The notes under the pieces are model-generated. The model had not been told where the DNA came from and did no database searches. It saw nothing but the letters and a program-made list of their open reading frames with translations. A stretch of 64,000 nucleotides of DNA from Pukyongia sp. Its GTDB lineage: Bacteria; Bacteroidota; Bacteroidia; Flavobacteriales; Flavobacteriaceae. The stretch spans positions 1 through 64,000 of the forward strand of contig JASBSY010000016.1 of assembly GCA_030148705.1 (NCBI GenBank). Reading direction: 5' to 3'. Positions 53,139 to 62,406 of this stretch are shown here, in pieces (the first letter of the stretch is position 1; each line of letters opens with the position of its first letter). A program made the position numbers and the translations under genes.

Positions 53139-55313
53139 TTAGAAGTTTATTGTCGCTCCAACCAGCACATTTATAGTGGCCTGAGGATAATAACCGGCCC
53201 CTTCAATTGTGGTTACGGTTCCCGGCTCACTAAAATCGTCGTCGTAGGTGAAAAAATACCCGTTCGAAACATATTTCACATTGAAAATGTTATTCACCAG
53301 GGCGTTAAAAACGATGGATTTTGCAAATGGCACCCGCTCCAGCGTATAAACGATGTTCAAATCATTCACAAAGTAGCTGTCCAGTTTAGAGACTTCACTG
53401 TCTATGTTACCCATGTACTGTTCTCCAACATACTTGGATAAAAACGCCAGCTGAAATGATTTAAAAGGGCTGTATTCCAAGCTGTTCCCTGCCACAATTT
53501 CCGGAGAAAACGAAATATTGGTCTTTCCAAGATTTACCAGCATCCCATCTCTGGAGGTTACAAAATCGACATTTTTATTACTGCTGAGGGCCAGATTTGG
53601 CCGCGCTTTCAGTTTACTTCCAATTTCAAGCTCTGCGTCTATCTCTATCCCCACTCGATAACTATTACCGCTGGTTGCCCTGATAGGTGCACCAACATCG
53701 TCCAGGGCCCCGGTTAACACCAGCTGATCCCTATAATCCATATAGAACAGGTTTGTATTAACCGCCGTTTTTTCTGAAGTGAATCGCCATCCAAGCTCAT
53801 AATCGGTTAGTTTTTCGGCTGTGAATATTCCCTGCTCAAAATCGCTTCGCCTCGGTTCCCTGTGAGCAATTCCGAAGGAGGCATACAATTGGTTGGAAGA
53901 GTTGATAAAAAGGGACACACCCGCCTTAGGGTTAAAGAAATTATAATTTTCAGATACTTCCAAAGGAATCCGTTCCGAACTAAGTCCGGAGGTCTTATAA
54001 TTGACAAAGCGGCCCTGAAGGTCGGCATACACACTCCATTTTGAGTTCAGTTGCCAGGTAGCTTTCGAGAAAACCGTGAATTCACTTTTGTCTCCCGTAC
54101 CAAAGTAATAACGATCCCGTATCTCGCTGTCTCCTGAATAGCGCGACCAGATAACTTCACCAAAATGATCGCCGTCGTAGAAGCTGTAAAAAGCACCGCC
54201 GGTGATGTCAAATTCAGAGTTCTTGTAGTTCAGGTTTGCATTTATGGCATAGAAATCGTTGTCCAGCCAGCGTCTTCGAATAAGATCGGAGGTTGTAATC
54301 GTATCGCCCCCTATCGCAATAGGTTCTATCCCGTGAAACTCCAGGTTTGCCTCTTCCTGATACTGCTCGAAAAACCCTCTCCCGTAGGTGTAATTCGCTG
54401 CAGTATTCAGATTCCAGTTATTGTCGAATCGCTGGTTCCATATCAACTGGTAGTGATCCTGGGCATAGTTATCCACCTCGTTGTCGTAGAATCTCGTCAT
54501 CCCGTTTTCGTCTGTGTACATACCGGCAGGATTAAAAGTTCGGTCGGTTTCCAGGGTAGCCGCATCAATTCCGAACCACGACTGGTAGGTAACTTCTTCC
54601 CCCCCGAAAGCAATTGCTTTGATAAGCGTATTGTCGTCCTTGAATGCTGCCTGTAGGAAATACGATTTCAAATCTGAAGATGCCCGGTCTATATATCCAT
54701 CGGAAAGAATACGCGACAATCGGCCGGATAGTTCTACCCGGTCCTTCATCAGCCCGGTGGTGAACTTCAGGGTGTGCTTACGCGTATTATAGGATCCCAA
54801 GGACGTAGCGATCTCACCTCCCGGCGTTTCAGACACCCCGTCGGTAAGGATATTAAGACTGGCCCCAAAAGCCCCAGATCCGTTTGTAGAGGTTCCCACC
54901 CCCCGTTGCAGCTGCAGATTCTGAACGGAAGAGGTAAAATCGGGTAAATTTACCCAGAAAGTTCCCTGACTTTCAGCATCATTAAAGGGAATTCCATTCA
55001 GGGTAACATTAATCCTGGAAGCGTCGCTACCCCGTACCCGCATATAGGTATAACCTACACCGGCTCCTGCATCACTACTGGTAACCACAGAAGGGAGGTA
55101 ATTAAGCAAATAAGGAATATCCTGCCCCAGATTGCGCTTCTGCAGTTCATCTTTGTCGAGATTGGAATGGGTAACAGGCGCATCGTCCTTAACTCGTACC
55201 GCCTGTACGATAACCGCATCCAGGCTCTCTACCTTGGTGGAATCGGGCGTTTTTTCCTGTGCAGCACAGATAATGGAATTTAGAACAAACAGGTAACAAA
55301 CAAATCTTTTCAT
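53139..55313 (-). CDS. TonB-dependent receptor, riboswitch-controlled (probable thiamine uptake)
   Basis: Outer-membrane receptor of 724 aa with signal peptide (cleavage after CAAQ), plug domain (DELQKRNLGQDIPYLLNYLPS, RVRGSDASRINVTLNGIPFND) and a 22-strand-type beta-barrel ending in aromatic INVLVGATINF. There is no carboxypeptidase-like N-terminal extension and no SusD partner, so it is not a glycan system. It is the only gene directly behind a TPP riboswitch, which by known Bacteroidota practice marks an outer-membrane thiamine receptor. Ligand is inferred from that control element. Confidence 0.9.
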   Translation of the reverse strand: MKRFVCYLFVLNSIICAAQEKTPDSTKVESLDAVIVQAVRVKDDAPVTHSNLDKDELQKRNLGQDIPYLLNYLPSVVTSSDAGAGVGYTYMRVRGSDASRINVTLNGIPFNDAESQGTFWVNLPDFTSSVQNLQLQRGVGTSTNGSGAFGASLNILTDGVSETPGGEIATSLGSYNTRKHTLKFTTGLMKDRVELSGRLSRILSDGYIDRASSDLKSYFLQAAFKDDNTLIKAIAFGGEEVTYQSWFGIDAATLETDRTFNPAGMYTDENGMTRFYDNEVDNYAQDHYQLIWNQRFDNNWNLNTAANYTYGRGFFEQYQEEANLEFHGIEPIAIGGDTITTSDLIRRRWLDNDFYAINANLNYKNSEFDITGGAFYSFYDGDHFGEVIWSRYSGDSEIRDRYYFGTGDKSEFTVFSKATWQLNSKWSVYADLQGRFVNYKTSGLSSERIPLEVSENYNFFNPKAGVSLFINSSNQLYASFGIAHREPRRSDFEQGIFTAEKLTDYELGWRFTSEKTAVNTNLFYMDYRDQLVLTGALDDVGAPIRATSGNSYRVGIEIDAELEIGSKLKARPNLALSSNKNVDFVTSRDGMLVNLGKTNISFSPEIVAGNSLEYSPFKSFQLAFLSKYVGEQYMGNIDSEVSKLDSYFVNDLNIVYTLERVPFAKSIVFNALVNNIFNVKYVSNGYFFTYDDDFSEPGTVTTIEGAGYYPQATINVLVGATINF

Positions 55314-55361
55314 TCGATATGGTTTAGCTTCGAATAAAAAGGGGTAATTATTCTAATTAGT

Positions 55362-55401
55362 TAAAAAAAATCCTGCCTGGTCGCATTCCGGACCGGACAG
55401 G
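55362..55401 (-). terminator. Riboswitch expression-platform terminator
   Basis: On the minus strand CCTGTC-c-GGTC-cggaatgc-GACC-a-GGCAGG folds as a two-part stem, then ATTTTTTTT. It lies between the TPP aptamer and the receptor start, so thiamine diphosphate binding would favour premature termination. Confidence 0.88.
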
Positions 55402-55429
55402 GGTTTATTACTTCATTGCTCTATTTAAG

Positions 55430-55515
55430 AGCATTCCTCGGCAGCATTACCTGCCCAGGTTCAATGGGTATGATCTCAGCCTCTGCAACACAGCTGTTGC
55501 ATAAGCACCCCTTTT
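55430..55515 (-). promoter_or_regulatory. TPP (THI-box) riboswitch aptamer
   Basis: Read on the minus strand: GGGGTGCTTATGCAAC, then GAGGCTGAGATCATACCC, then GAACCTGGGCAGGTAATGCTG ending CGAGGAATG. The CTGAGA (complement at 55474-55479), ACCC...GAACCTG and GGTAATGC segments are the invariant THI-box core binding the pyrimidine and diphosphate parts. Known members repress thiamine synthesis and uptake genes. It controls the downstream TonB-dependent receptor through the terminator at 55362-55401. Confidence 0.95.
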
Positions 55516-55527
55516 TGAGATGTGCGA

Positions 55528-55535
55528 CAAAGGTA
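55528..55535 (-). promoter_or_regulatory. Candidate promoter -7 element of riboswitch transcript
   Basis: TACCTTTG on the minus strand, matching TAnnTTTG, 13 bp before the aptamer and after the arfB stop, so the receptor probably has its own transcript. Confidence 0.5.
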
Positions 55536-55540
55536 AATAA

Positions 55541-55945
55541 TTATTCTATTTTAGGGGGTTTCCTGTTGGCTTTTTTCAGGGCATTCTGCTTTTTAGATTT
55601 TAGTCGTTTTTCAATAGCCGAACGCGAGGGTTTCGATTTTTTTCTGGGTTTGGATTTCCGCAGAGACTGTTTCAGCAAATCGATAAGCCGTTGAATGACG
55701 ATAGCCTTGTTTCGATGCTGACTTCGGGTCTCCCCACACTGCAGCACCAATATTCCTTCTGAAGTGATCCTGTTTTTTAATTTGGTTCTTATCCTGTCTT
55801 TTTCAGATTCACCCAGGGCTACCGATTTCTCGACATCGAAATGAAGTTCGATCTTGCTCGACGTTTTATTTACATGCTGTCCTCCCGGACCACTACTCCT
55901 GATGGCCTTAAATTGTAACTCGTTTAACAGCAGCGATGTGTTCAT
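55541..55945 (-). CDS. arfB: Alternative ribosome-rescue factor ArfB (YaeJ)
   Basis: Protein of 134 aa with the release-factor GGQ motif (SSGPGGQHVNKTSSKIEL, about residues 17-34) and a basic, Lys/Arg-rich C-terminal tail (KSKPRKKSKPSRSAIEKRLKSKK region) that enters the empty mRNA channel. Hydrolyses peptidyl-tRNA on stalled ribosomes. Its start shares one base with the DUF4301 stop. Confidence 0.93.
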   Translation of the reverse strand: MNTSLLLNELQFKAIRSSGPGGQHVNKTSSKIELHFDVEKSVALGESEKDRIRTKLKNRITSEGILVLQCGETRSQHRNKAIVIQRLIDLLKQSLRKSKPRKKSKPSRSAIEKRLKSKKQNALKKANRKPPKIE

Positions 55946-57474
55946 CAGGCATTTGGGCGATGTTCCTTCTGAAGCAGGTCGTTTACTGTCTTCACAGGGT
56001 TAAACGTACTTAAAGGCACTTCAACAAAGGCCGTATTCCAATTGGCCATAGCACCATTCCACAGCCCCGGAAGCTCCAATGCTTTTACCGGGATACCGTT
56101 CTCGTATTTGTTGGAGATGAATCCGGTGGTGGGGTCGCTGTATTTATGCAAATCGAATTTCTCTCCTTTGTGATTTCGCAGTCCGCAAACTATATCGACC
56201 GGATTAAAGTGGGTTGCATCTTTCACTATACTCTCCTTATGTGGGTTTTCCATATCCACCTGGGCCATTTCCACGATCTGTAAACTCACCTCCCCTTCTT
56301 CATTCTTTACCCAGAACGGACCACCACCCGGGGCTCCGGTGTTCTTCACAACCCCGCATACTCTTACGGGTCGATCCAGTATTCTAATTAATCCTTTTGT
56401 ATCGAAGGGAATATCCTTAATACTCAGCTCATTCCACATAAACGACCGAACCTCCTTAATCAGCTCCTCCTTAACAGGCTCCTCGGAAAGTGCCTTCAGG
56501 AAGTCGAAAGTCTTTGTCTGTATTCTCAGCAGTTTCCCTGCCAGCAGTTTTTTATAATGTGCGATCTCTTCAACATATTCTTCTGCTACCACATTGTCTA
56601 TGTTTTTAATGAACACTATATCGGCGTCCACATCATTGAGATTCTCCAGCAAGGCTCCATGCCCAGAAGGCCTGAAAACCAGTTCCCCTTTGGCATCTCT
56701 AAAAGGCTTGTTCTCTGCATCGACCGCTATGGTGTCGGTACTGTTCTTCTGAAACGAATAGGAAATATGGAAATTGGTTTTGGTCTTTTTTGTAACCCGT
56801 CTTTTTACTGCCTTGAATTCTTCTTCGAAATAAGGGAGGTGTTTTTCCGAAAAGGTGAAGTGCAGATAGCAATCATTTTGTGCCGTGGCGTAAAAAGCGG
56901 CTTCGTACAATTGCTCTTCGAAGGCCGTAGTATGGTATTTTGCGTAGCGGTGAAAAGGAATGAGGCCTTTGGGCAGGTTCGAAAAATTTAAACCTTCAGG
57001 GCGCATCATCATCTCCACAAAACAATAGAACCGCTGCCCTTTATTACTCTGTTTATAATTGGGGTAATTTTCACGAATCTTTCGTCTTACTTCGTTGATA
57101 AACGCAAAATCCTTCATGGATTTGTAAAACAACTCGAGTTCGGGACTATTCGTGCGTTTAAAATATTTATTCAGGGATTCTTCTTCGGGATCATATTCAT
57201 CCAAAAAGCGGTACAGAAATTTAAACATTCGCGTTGCCGCACCCGAGGCCGGCACGAATTTCACTATGTCCAGTTTCGCTTTCTTGTCCTCGTAAAGGTT
57301 AACGAGTTTCTCCTGAATGTGGGGCGGAATCACCTCTATGCCATTACCCACAGAGGCCGCCGTAACGATATTCGCGGGTAGTAAACCGAGAGCAAAGGTT
57401 TCGAATTGTCTGTAAATTTGTTGAAGCGATAAGCCGTGCGATTCTATTTGGGCCAGGTCTTTTTCTGTGAACAT
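55945..57474 (-). CDS. DUF4301 protein
   Basis: Soluble protein of 509 aa of the DUF4301 family, which resembles nucleotidyltransferase-like or sugar-phosphate uridylyltransferase-type folds. The segment FVPASGAATRMFKFLYRFL (about residues 75-93) has the GxxTR pattern of such loops, and KNIDNVV and GVVKNTGAPGGGPFWV are conserved-looking. Activity unproven. Its start overlaps the kinase gene by one base and its stop overlaps arfB by one, so the whole run is tightly coupled. Confidence 0.8.
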   Translation of the reverse strand: MFTEKDLAQIESHGLSLQQIYRQFETFALGLLPANIVTAASVGNGIEVIPPHIQEKLVNLYEDKKAKLDIVKFVPASGAATRMFKFLYRFLDEYDPEEESLNKYFKRTNSPELELFYKSMKDFAFINEVRRKIRENYPNYKQSNKGQRFYCFVEMMMRPEGLNFSNLPKGLIPFHRYAKYHTTAFEEQLYEAAFYATAQNDCYLHFTFSEKHLPYFEEEFKAVKRRVTKKTKTNFHISYSFQKNSTDTIAVDAENKPFRDAKGELVFRPSGHGALLENLNDVDADIVFIKNIDNVVAEEYVEEIAHYKKLLAGKLLRIQTKTFDFLKALSEEPVKEELIKEVRSFMWNELSIKDIPFDTKGLIRILDRPVRVCGVVKNTGAPGGGPFWVKNEEGEVSLQIVEMAQVDMENPHKESIVKDATHFNPVDIVCGLRNHKGEKFDLHKYSDPTTGFISNKYENGIPVKALELPGLWNGAMANWNTAFVEVPLSTFNPVKTVNDLLQKEHRPNA

Positions 57475-58037
57475 TACCTCCTCCGTAATTTATCGATTAG
57501 TTCTATGGCAAGCGTTAATCTCTGAGATTCGCTACCTCTTATAACGCCGTGGGGAAGCGCATTTCTTTTTAATTCATCTTCAAAAGTACGAAATATGTAC
57601 AACCTGTCATCAGGTCGGTCCCGAAGATCGTCTGCAACCCAGGGTGTGTCTATATAGGTAAGCAGATATAAATCGTATTCGCTGTGGTTTAAAGAGCGTA
57701 TAATGGGTTCCGGGCAAAAACCTCCGTAATAATATTCGGAATACACCTTTATTTCAAGGAGATTGGTATCGCAGATAAGAAGGTCGTCTGCATGCGTTGC
57801 CGCTTTATTTTCAAGTTCCATCTGACCTTTGGCTATTGGCAGCAAGTCGTTTTTCTCCACCTTCAAACCCTGTTCATCCCATTTCTTCTGAAGGTAAATA
57901 CGCATATACTCCGGTACCAGGGGGCAGTTGTAATGTTCAGACAATTGTGTGGCCAGAGTAGTTTTCCCGGTCGATTCAGGTCCGAATAAAACTATTTTTA
58001 AGCAATCTGAAGGTTGTTGTTCAAGTGTTTTTTCCAT
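57474..58037 (-). CDS. NadR-type P-loop kinase (AAA_28-like)
   Basis: Protein of 187 aa corresponding to the C-terminal kinase domain of NadR. Walker A GPESTGKTTL is at residues 19-28, and CDTNLLEIKVYSEYY and a late LRDRPDDRLYIFR follow. NadR-like kinases phosphorylate nicotinamide riboside. Here the gene overlaps a PnuC-type transporter and sits near a thiamine-binding protein and TPP riboswitch, so thiamine phosphorylation is an alternative. The DNA-binding and adenylyltransferase parts of full NadR are absent. Confidence 0.8.
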   Translation of the reverse strand: MEKTLEQQPSDCLKIVLFGPESTGKTTLATQLSEHYNCPLVPEYMRIYLQKKWDEQGLKVEKNDLLPIAKGQMELENKAATHADDLLICDTNLLEIKVYSEYYYGGFCPEPIIRSLNHSEYDLYLLTYIDTPWVADDLRDRPDDRLYIFRTFEDELKRNALPHGVIRGSESQRLTLAIELIDKLRRR

Positions 58038-58630
58038 GCGTAATATCCGTATATCGCGATGATGGTGAATATAAGATATTGAAAACTGGTAAAAGTAAAT
58101 CCTTTATAAAAGTACAGGGGTACCGAAATAATGTCTCCGATGATCCAGTAGATCCAGTTCTCGATCTTTCTTTTTGCCATAAGCCACATTCCAACAAAGA
58201 ACACAGCGGTGGTAAATGTATCCACATATGCCGTCCAGTCGTTCCACTTGTCGAAGCTGTAATAAACTACAAATACGAACACCAGGGTGGCAATAAAGAT
58301 TATAGCCGAATACCGATGCTCCGCTTTTGTAGTATAGGAGATAGGGGTGACATGGGAGGCATCGACCTTCCTGGTCCAGATATACCAGCCGTAGACGCTC
58401 ATAATGAAATAGTAGGCATTAATCATCATATCGCCCAGCAAAGACCACTTCAGCAACAAATAGACAAAAATGGCTGTGCTTATCATCCCGGTTGGAAATA
58501 CCAGGATATTGTTTTGTTTTGAAAACCATACCGATAAAAACCCAAAACAGACCGCAACGATCTCCAGGACAATATCGACGGTATCATAATCGCTGTACTG
58601 GCCGAAGAAAAACTCAAGTATGGGGCTCAT
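57998..58630 (-). CDS. PnuC-family vitamin transporter (possible PnuT)
   Basis: Membrane protein of 210 aa with seven to eight hydrophobic segments and the PnuC pattern WFSKQNNILVFPTGMISTAIFVYLL and INAYYFIMSVYGWYIW. PnuC imports nicotinamide riboside and PnuT imports thiamine by facilitated diffusion coupled to intracellular phosphorylation. The kinase follows with a 40-bp overlap. The thiamine-binding protein gene and nearby riboswitch favour PnuT, but the aptamer does not directly precede this gene. Confidence 0.85.
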   Translation of the reverse strand: MSPILEFFFGQYSDYDTVDIVLEIVAVCFGFLSVWFSKQNNILVFPTGMISTAIFVYLLLKWSLLGDMMINAYYFIMSVYGWYIWTRKVDASHVTPISYTTKAEHRYSAIIFIATLVFVFVVYYSFDKWNDWTAYVDTFTTAVFFVGMWLMAKRKIENWIYWIIGDIISVPLYFYKGFTFTSFQYLIFTIIAIYGYYAWKKHLNNNLQIA

Positions 58631-58874
58631 AATCGCTTCTGTCCGATTTTACAATTTTCATATATATCAGCCCGCGCTCAATCGAATCCAGTGCAACTTT
58701 CATTTCTTCTGTAAGCAAATCCATCACCTCATCATAATCCCCATAAACCTGCGTGCTTAGGGGGTTTTCGATTATCTTCAACCCACTCGCTCTCAGTTTG
58801 TTTATAAAATTTACGATAGCCGGCTCGAAATCGTCCTGTAAGGGTGTGAGCGTTAGTTCTACTGATATTTTCAT
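58614..58874 (-). CDS. Thiamine-binding protein (MTH1187/YkoF-like)
   Basis: Protein of 86 aa of the thiamine-binding/UPF0045 ferredoxin-like fold family: MKISVELTLTPL at the N-terminus, then IVNFINKLRASGLKIIENPLSTQVYGDYDEVMDLLTEEM, ending with a strand YMKIV. Soluble, no signal. Related proteins bind thiamine and its relatives. It overlaps the PnuC-type gene by 17 bp, linking them tightly. Confidence 0.85.
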   Translation of the reverse strand: MKISVELTLTPLQDDFEPAIVNFINKLRASGLKIIENPLSTQVYGDYDEVMDLLTEEMKVALDSIERGLIYMKIVKSDRSDYEPHT

Positions 58875-58876
58875 AC

Positions 58877-59578
58877 TTAATTGGTTTCAAAAGCGGTTCC
58901 CATTACGATCATATCTGCTCCCGCATGGTAGGCCGCACTTAACTGTTCTTTGGTTCGTATTCCACCGCCCACGATAAGCGGTATATTCAATTCATTCTTA
59001 ACCGCGCTTATAATATCCGGACGCACCGGATATAAGGCCCCACTGCCGGCTTCCAGGTAAACCAATCGCTTACCCGATAGTTCAGCGGCCTTCGCCAGGT
59101 CGATAATACGTTGTTTATCTTCCTGTGAAATTGCCGAAGTTCCCGAAATTCGTGCCACTGCCGATTCCTTTCCACCATCGATAAGAATATATCCGGTAGG
59201 GATAACTTCCAATTTCATAGTTCTCAGAATTGAAACGGCTTTTACTTGTTGCCCGATGAGATATTCCGGATTATTACCCGAGATCAAACTTAAGAAAAGC
59301 AGGGCGTCGGCGTTGGGTGTTAGCTGGTTTACGTCACCCGGAAACAGCACCAAAGGCTTTGCGGTATAGAGCTTAAATTCGGCCACCAATTCCCCGGTCT
59401 TATTGTCCTTCACCGAACTGCCGCCAATAAACAGGTGAGTGGTCTCTGCGGGTAAACTTCGAAGAAAAGCCGCCGAGTCTGCAAGTTCGAATTTTTCAGG
59501 GTCTATCAGGACAGCCAGTAATTTCTTCCCACTCGAGCAGGCATTGGCAATAGATTTATAGATGTTTCGATCACTCAT
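58877..59578 (-). CDS. Geranylgeranyl/heptaprenylglyceryl phosphate synthase family
   Basis: Protein of about 233 aa from the ATG at 59578 (MSDRNIYKS), PcrB/GGGPS family TIM-barrel. LAVLIDPEKFELADS and PLVLFPGDVNQLT bind glycerol-1-phosphate and metal. GGGIRTKEQLSAAYHAGADMIVMGTAFE forms the phosphate site. Bacteroidota members make polyprenylglyceryl phosphates of uncertain role. Its start overlaps the PPTase stop by 8 bp. Confidence 0.9.
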   Translation of the reverse strand: MSDRNIYKSIANACSSGKKLLAVLIDPEKFELADSAAFLRSLPAETTHLFIGGSSVKDNKTGELVAEFKLYTAKPLVLFPGDVNQLTPNADALLFLSLISGNNPEYLIGQQVKAVSILRTMKLEVIPTGYILIDGGKESAVARISGTSAISQEDKQRIIDLAKAAELSGKRLVYLEAGSGALYPVRPDIISAVKNELNIPLIVGGGIRTKEQLSAAYHAGADMIVMGTAFETN

Positions 59579-60215
59579 TAACACTGTTGTCTAAAAGGGC
59601 ATAGGCACAGGTAAACTCTTCGAACTCCACGAAATTCACGTTATAGCGTTCCTCTTCGTCTCCGAAGGACACTGTGGCGGTGGTTGCCAGATCCTCCAGT
59701 CGGAAATCCTCCACATAGATATGCTGAAGGAAACTCAGTCCGGGTTTGGCAAAACTTTTAAACAAGCTCTCCTTAGCGCCCCACACCATGGTAAGTTTAC
59801 GCATAATGGCATCCTCATTTGCCAGCGTTCTGTACTCTTCTATGGGGGTGAATTTGTGAGCAATCTTTAAGATCTTAGAGCGTTGTTTTTCGATGTCGAT
59901 ACCAACTTCAATATCACTGATGATAATGGCCGAAAAAATAAACGAATGCGTAATGGAGATTTTCTTATCGTCCTTCAGATGTGGTTTACCGTTCCCGTCG
60001 TAAAACAGGTCCCGGTCGGAATATCCTTCGGCGGCCAGCAAATGTCGAATACTCATAAAACCGCGCCTGTGCAAATCGCTCTTCATCCCGTCCACCCGCT
60101 GTCGGCAATTAGAGGTAAGCTCTATCCCTTCCGAAAGCCAGTCGAAAGATTCTTCTATCTTCCAAATGAGAACTTTAGTTGATGGATTAACTGTTATAGT
60201 TTTGTAAAGTGGCAT
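59571..60215 (-). CDS. 4'-phosphopantetheinyl transferase
   Basis: Sfp/AcpT-type enzyme of 214 aa transferring phosphopantetheine to carrier proteins. Magnesium-binding VGIDIEKQR and the second motif WGAKESLFK are in place. Starts 1 kb run with the GGGPS-type gene. In Flavobacteria such enzymes may serve acyl carrier protein or flexirubin/polyketide systems. Confidence 0.92.
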   Translation of the reverse strand: MPLYKTITVNPSTKVLIWKIEESFDWLSEGIELTSNCRQRVDGMKSDLHRRGFMSIRHLLAAEGYSDRDLFYDGNGKPHLKDDKKISITHSFIFSAIIISDIEVGIDIEKQRSKILKIAHKFTPIEEYRTLANEDAIMRKLTMVWGAKESLFKSFAKPGLSFLQHIYVEDFRLEDLATTATVSFGDEEERYNVNFVEFEEFTCAYALLDNSVNE

Positions 60216-60236
60216 AACAATGTTATGGATATTATG

Positions 60237-60244
60237 TACTTTTG
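60237..60244 (+). promoter_or_regulatory. Candidate -7 element of ahcY
   Basis: TACTTTTG 52 bp before the ahcY ATG matches TAnnTTTG. A second match, TAGTTTTG, lies at 60197-60204. Neither has a perfect TTG spacing. Confidence 0.4.
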
Positions 60245-60296
60245 CAATCCGAATTTGATTCGGAAAAGACTAATATTTAAATCCAAAGATACTAAT

Positions 60297-61607
60297 ATGT
60301 CAACTAAAACACTGCCGTATGTGGCGTACAAAGTTAAAGATATTTCCCTGGCCGACTGGGGACGTAAAGAAATAGAATTGGCCGAGGCCGAGATGCCCGG
60401 ACTGATGTCGTTGCGTGAGGAATACAAGAACGAACAGCCACTTAAAGGCGCGCGTATTGCGGGATGTCTGCATATGACGGTGCAAACTGCCGTACTCATT
60501 GAAACGCTTATCGCCCTTGGTGCAGAAGTTACCTGGAGTTCGTGCAATATCTTTTCCACTCAGGATCATGCTGCCGCGGCTATTGCTGCTGCCGGGATTC
60601 CTGTTTATGCATGGAAAGGCATGACCGAAGAGGAATTTAACTGGTGTATCGAGCAAACACTTTTCTTCGGGGAAGAGCGCGAACCCCTCAATATGATCCT
60701 GGACGACGGGGGAGACCTCACCAATATGGTATTCGATAAATACCCTGAACTGGCAACAGGAATTAAGGGGCTGTCTGAAGAAACCACCACAGGGGTTCAT
60801 CGGCTGTACGACCGTATGAAGAATGGCACTCTGGTAATGCCGGCAATCAACGTGAACGACAGTGTTACCAAGTCTAAGTTCGACAATAAATACGGCTGTC
60901 GCGAAAGTGCCGTGGATGCTATCCGCCGTGCTACCGACGTAATGCTGGCCGGAAAACGCGTTGTGGTTTGTGGATATGGGGATGTAGGTAAAGGCACGGC
61001 CGCGTCATTTAAAGGAGCCGGATCTATAGTAACCGTTACCGAGATCGATCCTATCTGTGCCTTACAGGCCGCCATGGACGGTTTTGAGGTGAAAAAACTG
61101 GAAACAGTGGTGGAGAAAGCCGATATCGTTATCACGACTACCGGAAACAAGGATATTGTTCAGGGGAGACATTTCGAAGCAATGAAAGACAAGACCATCG
61201 TATGTAATATTGGTCATTTCGATAATGAGATCGATGTAGCCTGGCTTAATAAGAATCACAAAAAAGTAGAGATCAAACCTCAGGTTGATAAATACGATGT
61301 GAATGGAAAGGACATCATCCTTCTTGCCGAAGGCCGCCTGGTAAATCTTGGTTGCGCTACGGGTCACCCAAGTTTTGTTATGAGTAACTCATTTACAAAC
61401 CAGACCCTGGCTCAGATCGAACTTTGGAAGAACAGCGATCAGTACGAGAACAAAGTATATATGCTTCCAAAACACCTGGATGAGAAAGTGGCCAAACTAC
61501 ACCTGGAGAAGATCGGGGTAGAACTTACCGAGCTAAGAAAAGAACAGGCCGATTATATAGGCGTGAATGTTGAGGGGCCTTACAAACCCGAATATTACAG
61601 ATATTAA
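60297..61607 (+). CDS. ahcY: Adenosylhomocysteinase
   Basis: S-adenosylhomocysteine hydrolase of 436 aa from the ATG at 60297 ([12 protein letters not shown]); an in-frame extension to 60225 covers the promoter and is rejected. NAD-binding loop [10 protein letters not shown], substrate-binding [13 protein letters not shown], and the C-terminal KPEYYRY ending are diagnostic. It recycles SAH to homocysteine and adenosine, keeping the methyltransferases (TrmB, TrmN6 and others here) active. Single gene with terminator. Confidence 0.98.
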   Translation: MSTKTLPYVAYKVKDISLADWGRKEIELAEAEMPGLMSLREEYKNEQPLKGARIAGCLHMTVQTAVLIETLIALGAEVTWSSCNIFSTQDHAAAAIAAAGIPVYAWKGMTEEEFNWCIEQTLFFGEEREPLNMILDDGGDLTNMVFDKYPELATGIKGLSEETTTGVHRLYDRMKNGTLVMPAINVNDSVTKSKFDNKYGCRESAVDAIRRATDVMLAGKRVVVCGYGDVGKGTAASFKGAGSIVTVTEIDPICALQAAMDGFEVKKLETVVEKADIVITTTGNKDIVQGRHFEAMKDKTIVCNIGHFDNEIDVAWLNKNHKKVEIKPQVDKYDVNGKDIILLAEGRLVNLGCATGHPSFVMSNSFTNQTLAQIELWKNSDQYENKVYMLPKHLDEKVAKLHLEKIGVELTELRKEQADYIGVNVEGPYKPEYYRY

Positions 61608-61661
61608 TTGAAGCGGGGACGTTTAAACGACTTCCTCGAGTAATTATAGAATGCAACAACT

Positions 61662-61693
61662 GAAAACCCTTTCAAACTTGGAAGGGTTTTTGC
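61662..61693 (+). terminator. Intrinsic terminator after ahcY
   Basis: AAAACCCTT-tcaaacttgg-AAGGGTTTTT, a strong hairpin with T run, 55 bp past the stop. It lies inside the possible upstream extension of the next gene. Confidence 0.88.
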
Positions 61694-61734
61694 ATTTTAT
61701 AAAATATAATGTTGGAGGAGCCGTTGATAAACTG

Positions 61735-62358
61735 ATGTCGATTGTCAAAACTTTTAAGGGAATATGTCTGCTGCTGTTGTTGTGTGCAACCATGCATTCC
61801 AATGAGCTATACAGTCAGACAAATACTTCACGTACAACCACGGGACAGTTGGCCAGGAGCATTACAAGTGGCCACGCTTCGGAAGAAGCCAAAGTAAAAG
61901 CCCTTTTTTTGTGGATCGCCAATACCATTTCCTACGATCACGAATTGCAAAACAGTGTTAAACTTCAGAAAGAGATATACACCACCGAGGAAAATGTGAT
62001 AAAACATGTTTTAAAACGAAAAAAAGCCCTTTGCGGTGGCTATGCCTTTCTTTTCACCGAATTGTGTTCTCGCCTGGGAATCGAATCTAAAGTAATTCAC
62101 GGCTTCAGCAAAAAATATACGCCCGGCGCTTATGAGAACAAACAGGTGGACCATTCCTGGAATGCGGTAAAGATCAACGGGAAATGGGAGTTGCTGGATA
62201 TTAACTGGGCGGTGAGCATGAAGGAAGGAGAGAAAATAAGCATGTACTGGTATCGCACCAACCCTGAGCATTTTATCTATTCACATTTTCCCGCGGATCC
62301 CAAATGGACCCTACTGGACCGAAAGGTTTCCAGGGAAGAATTCTACGGCCTTAAATAA
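61735..62358 (+). CDS. Exported transglutaminase-like protein
   Basis: Protein of 207 aa from the ATG at 61735, which directly precedes a signal peptide (SIVKTFKGICLLLLLCATMH). The longer frame from 61651 would run through the ahcY terminator and is rejected. Catalytic-like Cys in KKALCGGYAFLF, His in VDHSWNAVKI and Asp in LLDINWAVS give the transglutaminase/protease triad. Distantly related to the cytokinesis-type CYK3 domain. Function unknown. Confidence 0.8.
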   Translation: MSIVKTFKGICLLLLLCATMHSNELYSQTNTSRTTTGQLARSITSGHASEEAKVKALFLWIANTISYDHELQNSVKLQKEIYTTEENVIKHVLKRKKALCGGYAFLFTELCSRLGIESKVIHGFSKKYTPGAYENKQVDHSWNAVKINGKWELLDINWAVSMKEGEKISMYWYRTNPEHFIYSHFPADPKWTLLDRKVSREEFYGLK

Positions 62359-62383
62359 AAAAACCCAACCTGACGGCTGGGTT
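62357..62383 (-). terminator. Intrinsic terminator after rpmA
   Basis: Minus-strand AACCCA-gccgtcaggt-TGGGTTTTTTTA, 24 bp after the rpmA stop; likely also ends the convergent transglutaminase-like gene. Confidence 0.85.
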
Positions 62384-62406
62384 AATTTATAGTATAAAAA
62401 AGATTC

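Noticed and set aside
53139-55313. SusC-type polysaccharide utilisation receptor
   Set aside because: The protein is too short (724 aa), lacks the N-terminal CarboxypepD-like domain, has no SusD neighbour and no glycoside hydrolases; it is riboswitch-controlled.
61651-61734. Longer start for the transglutaminase-like gene
   Set aside because: The extension would run through the ahcY terminator, and the internal ATG at 61735 precedes a good signal peptide.
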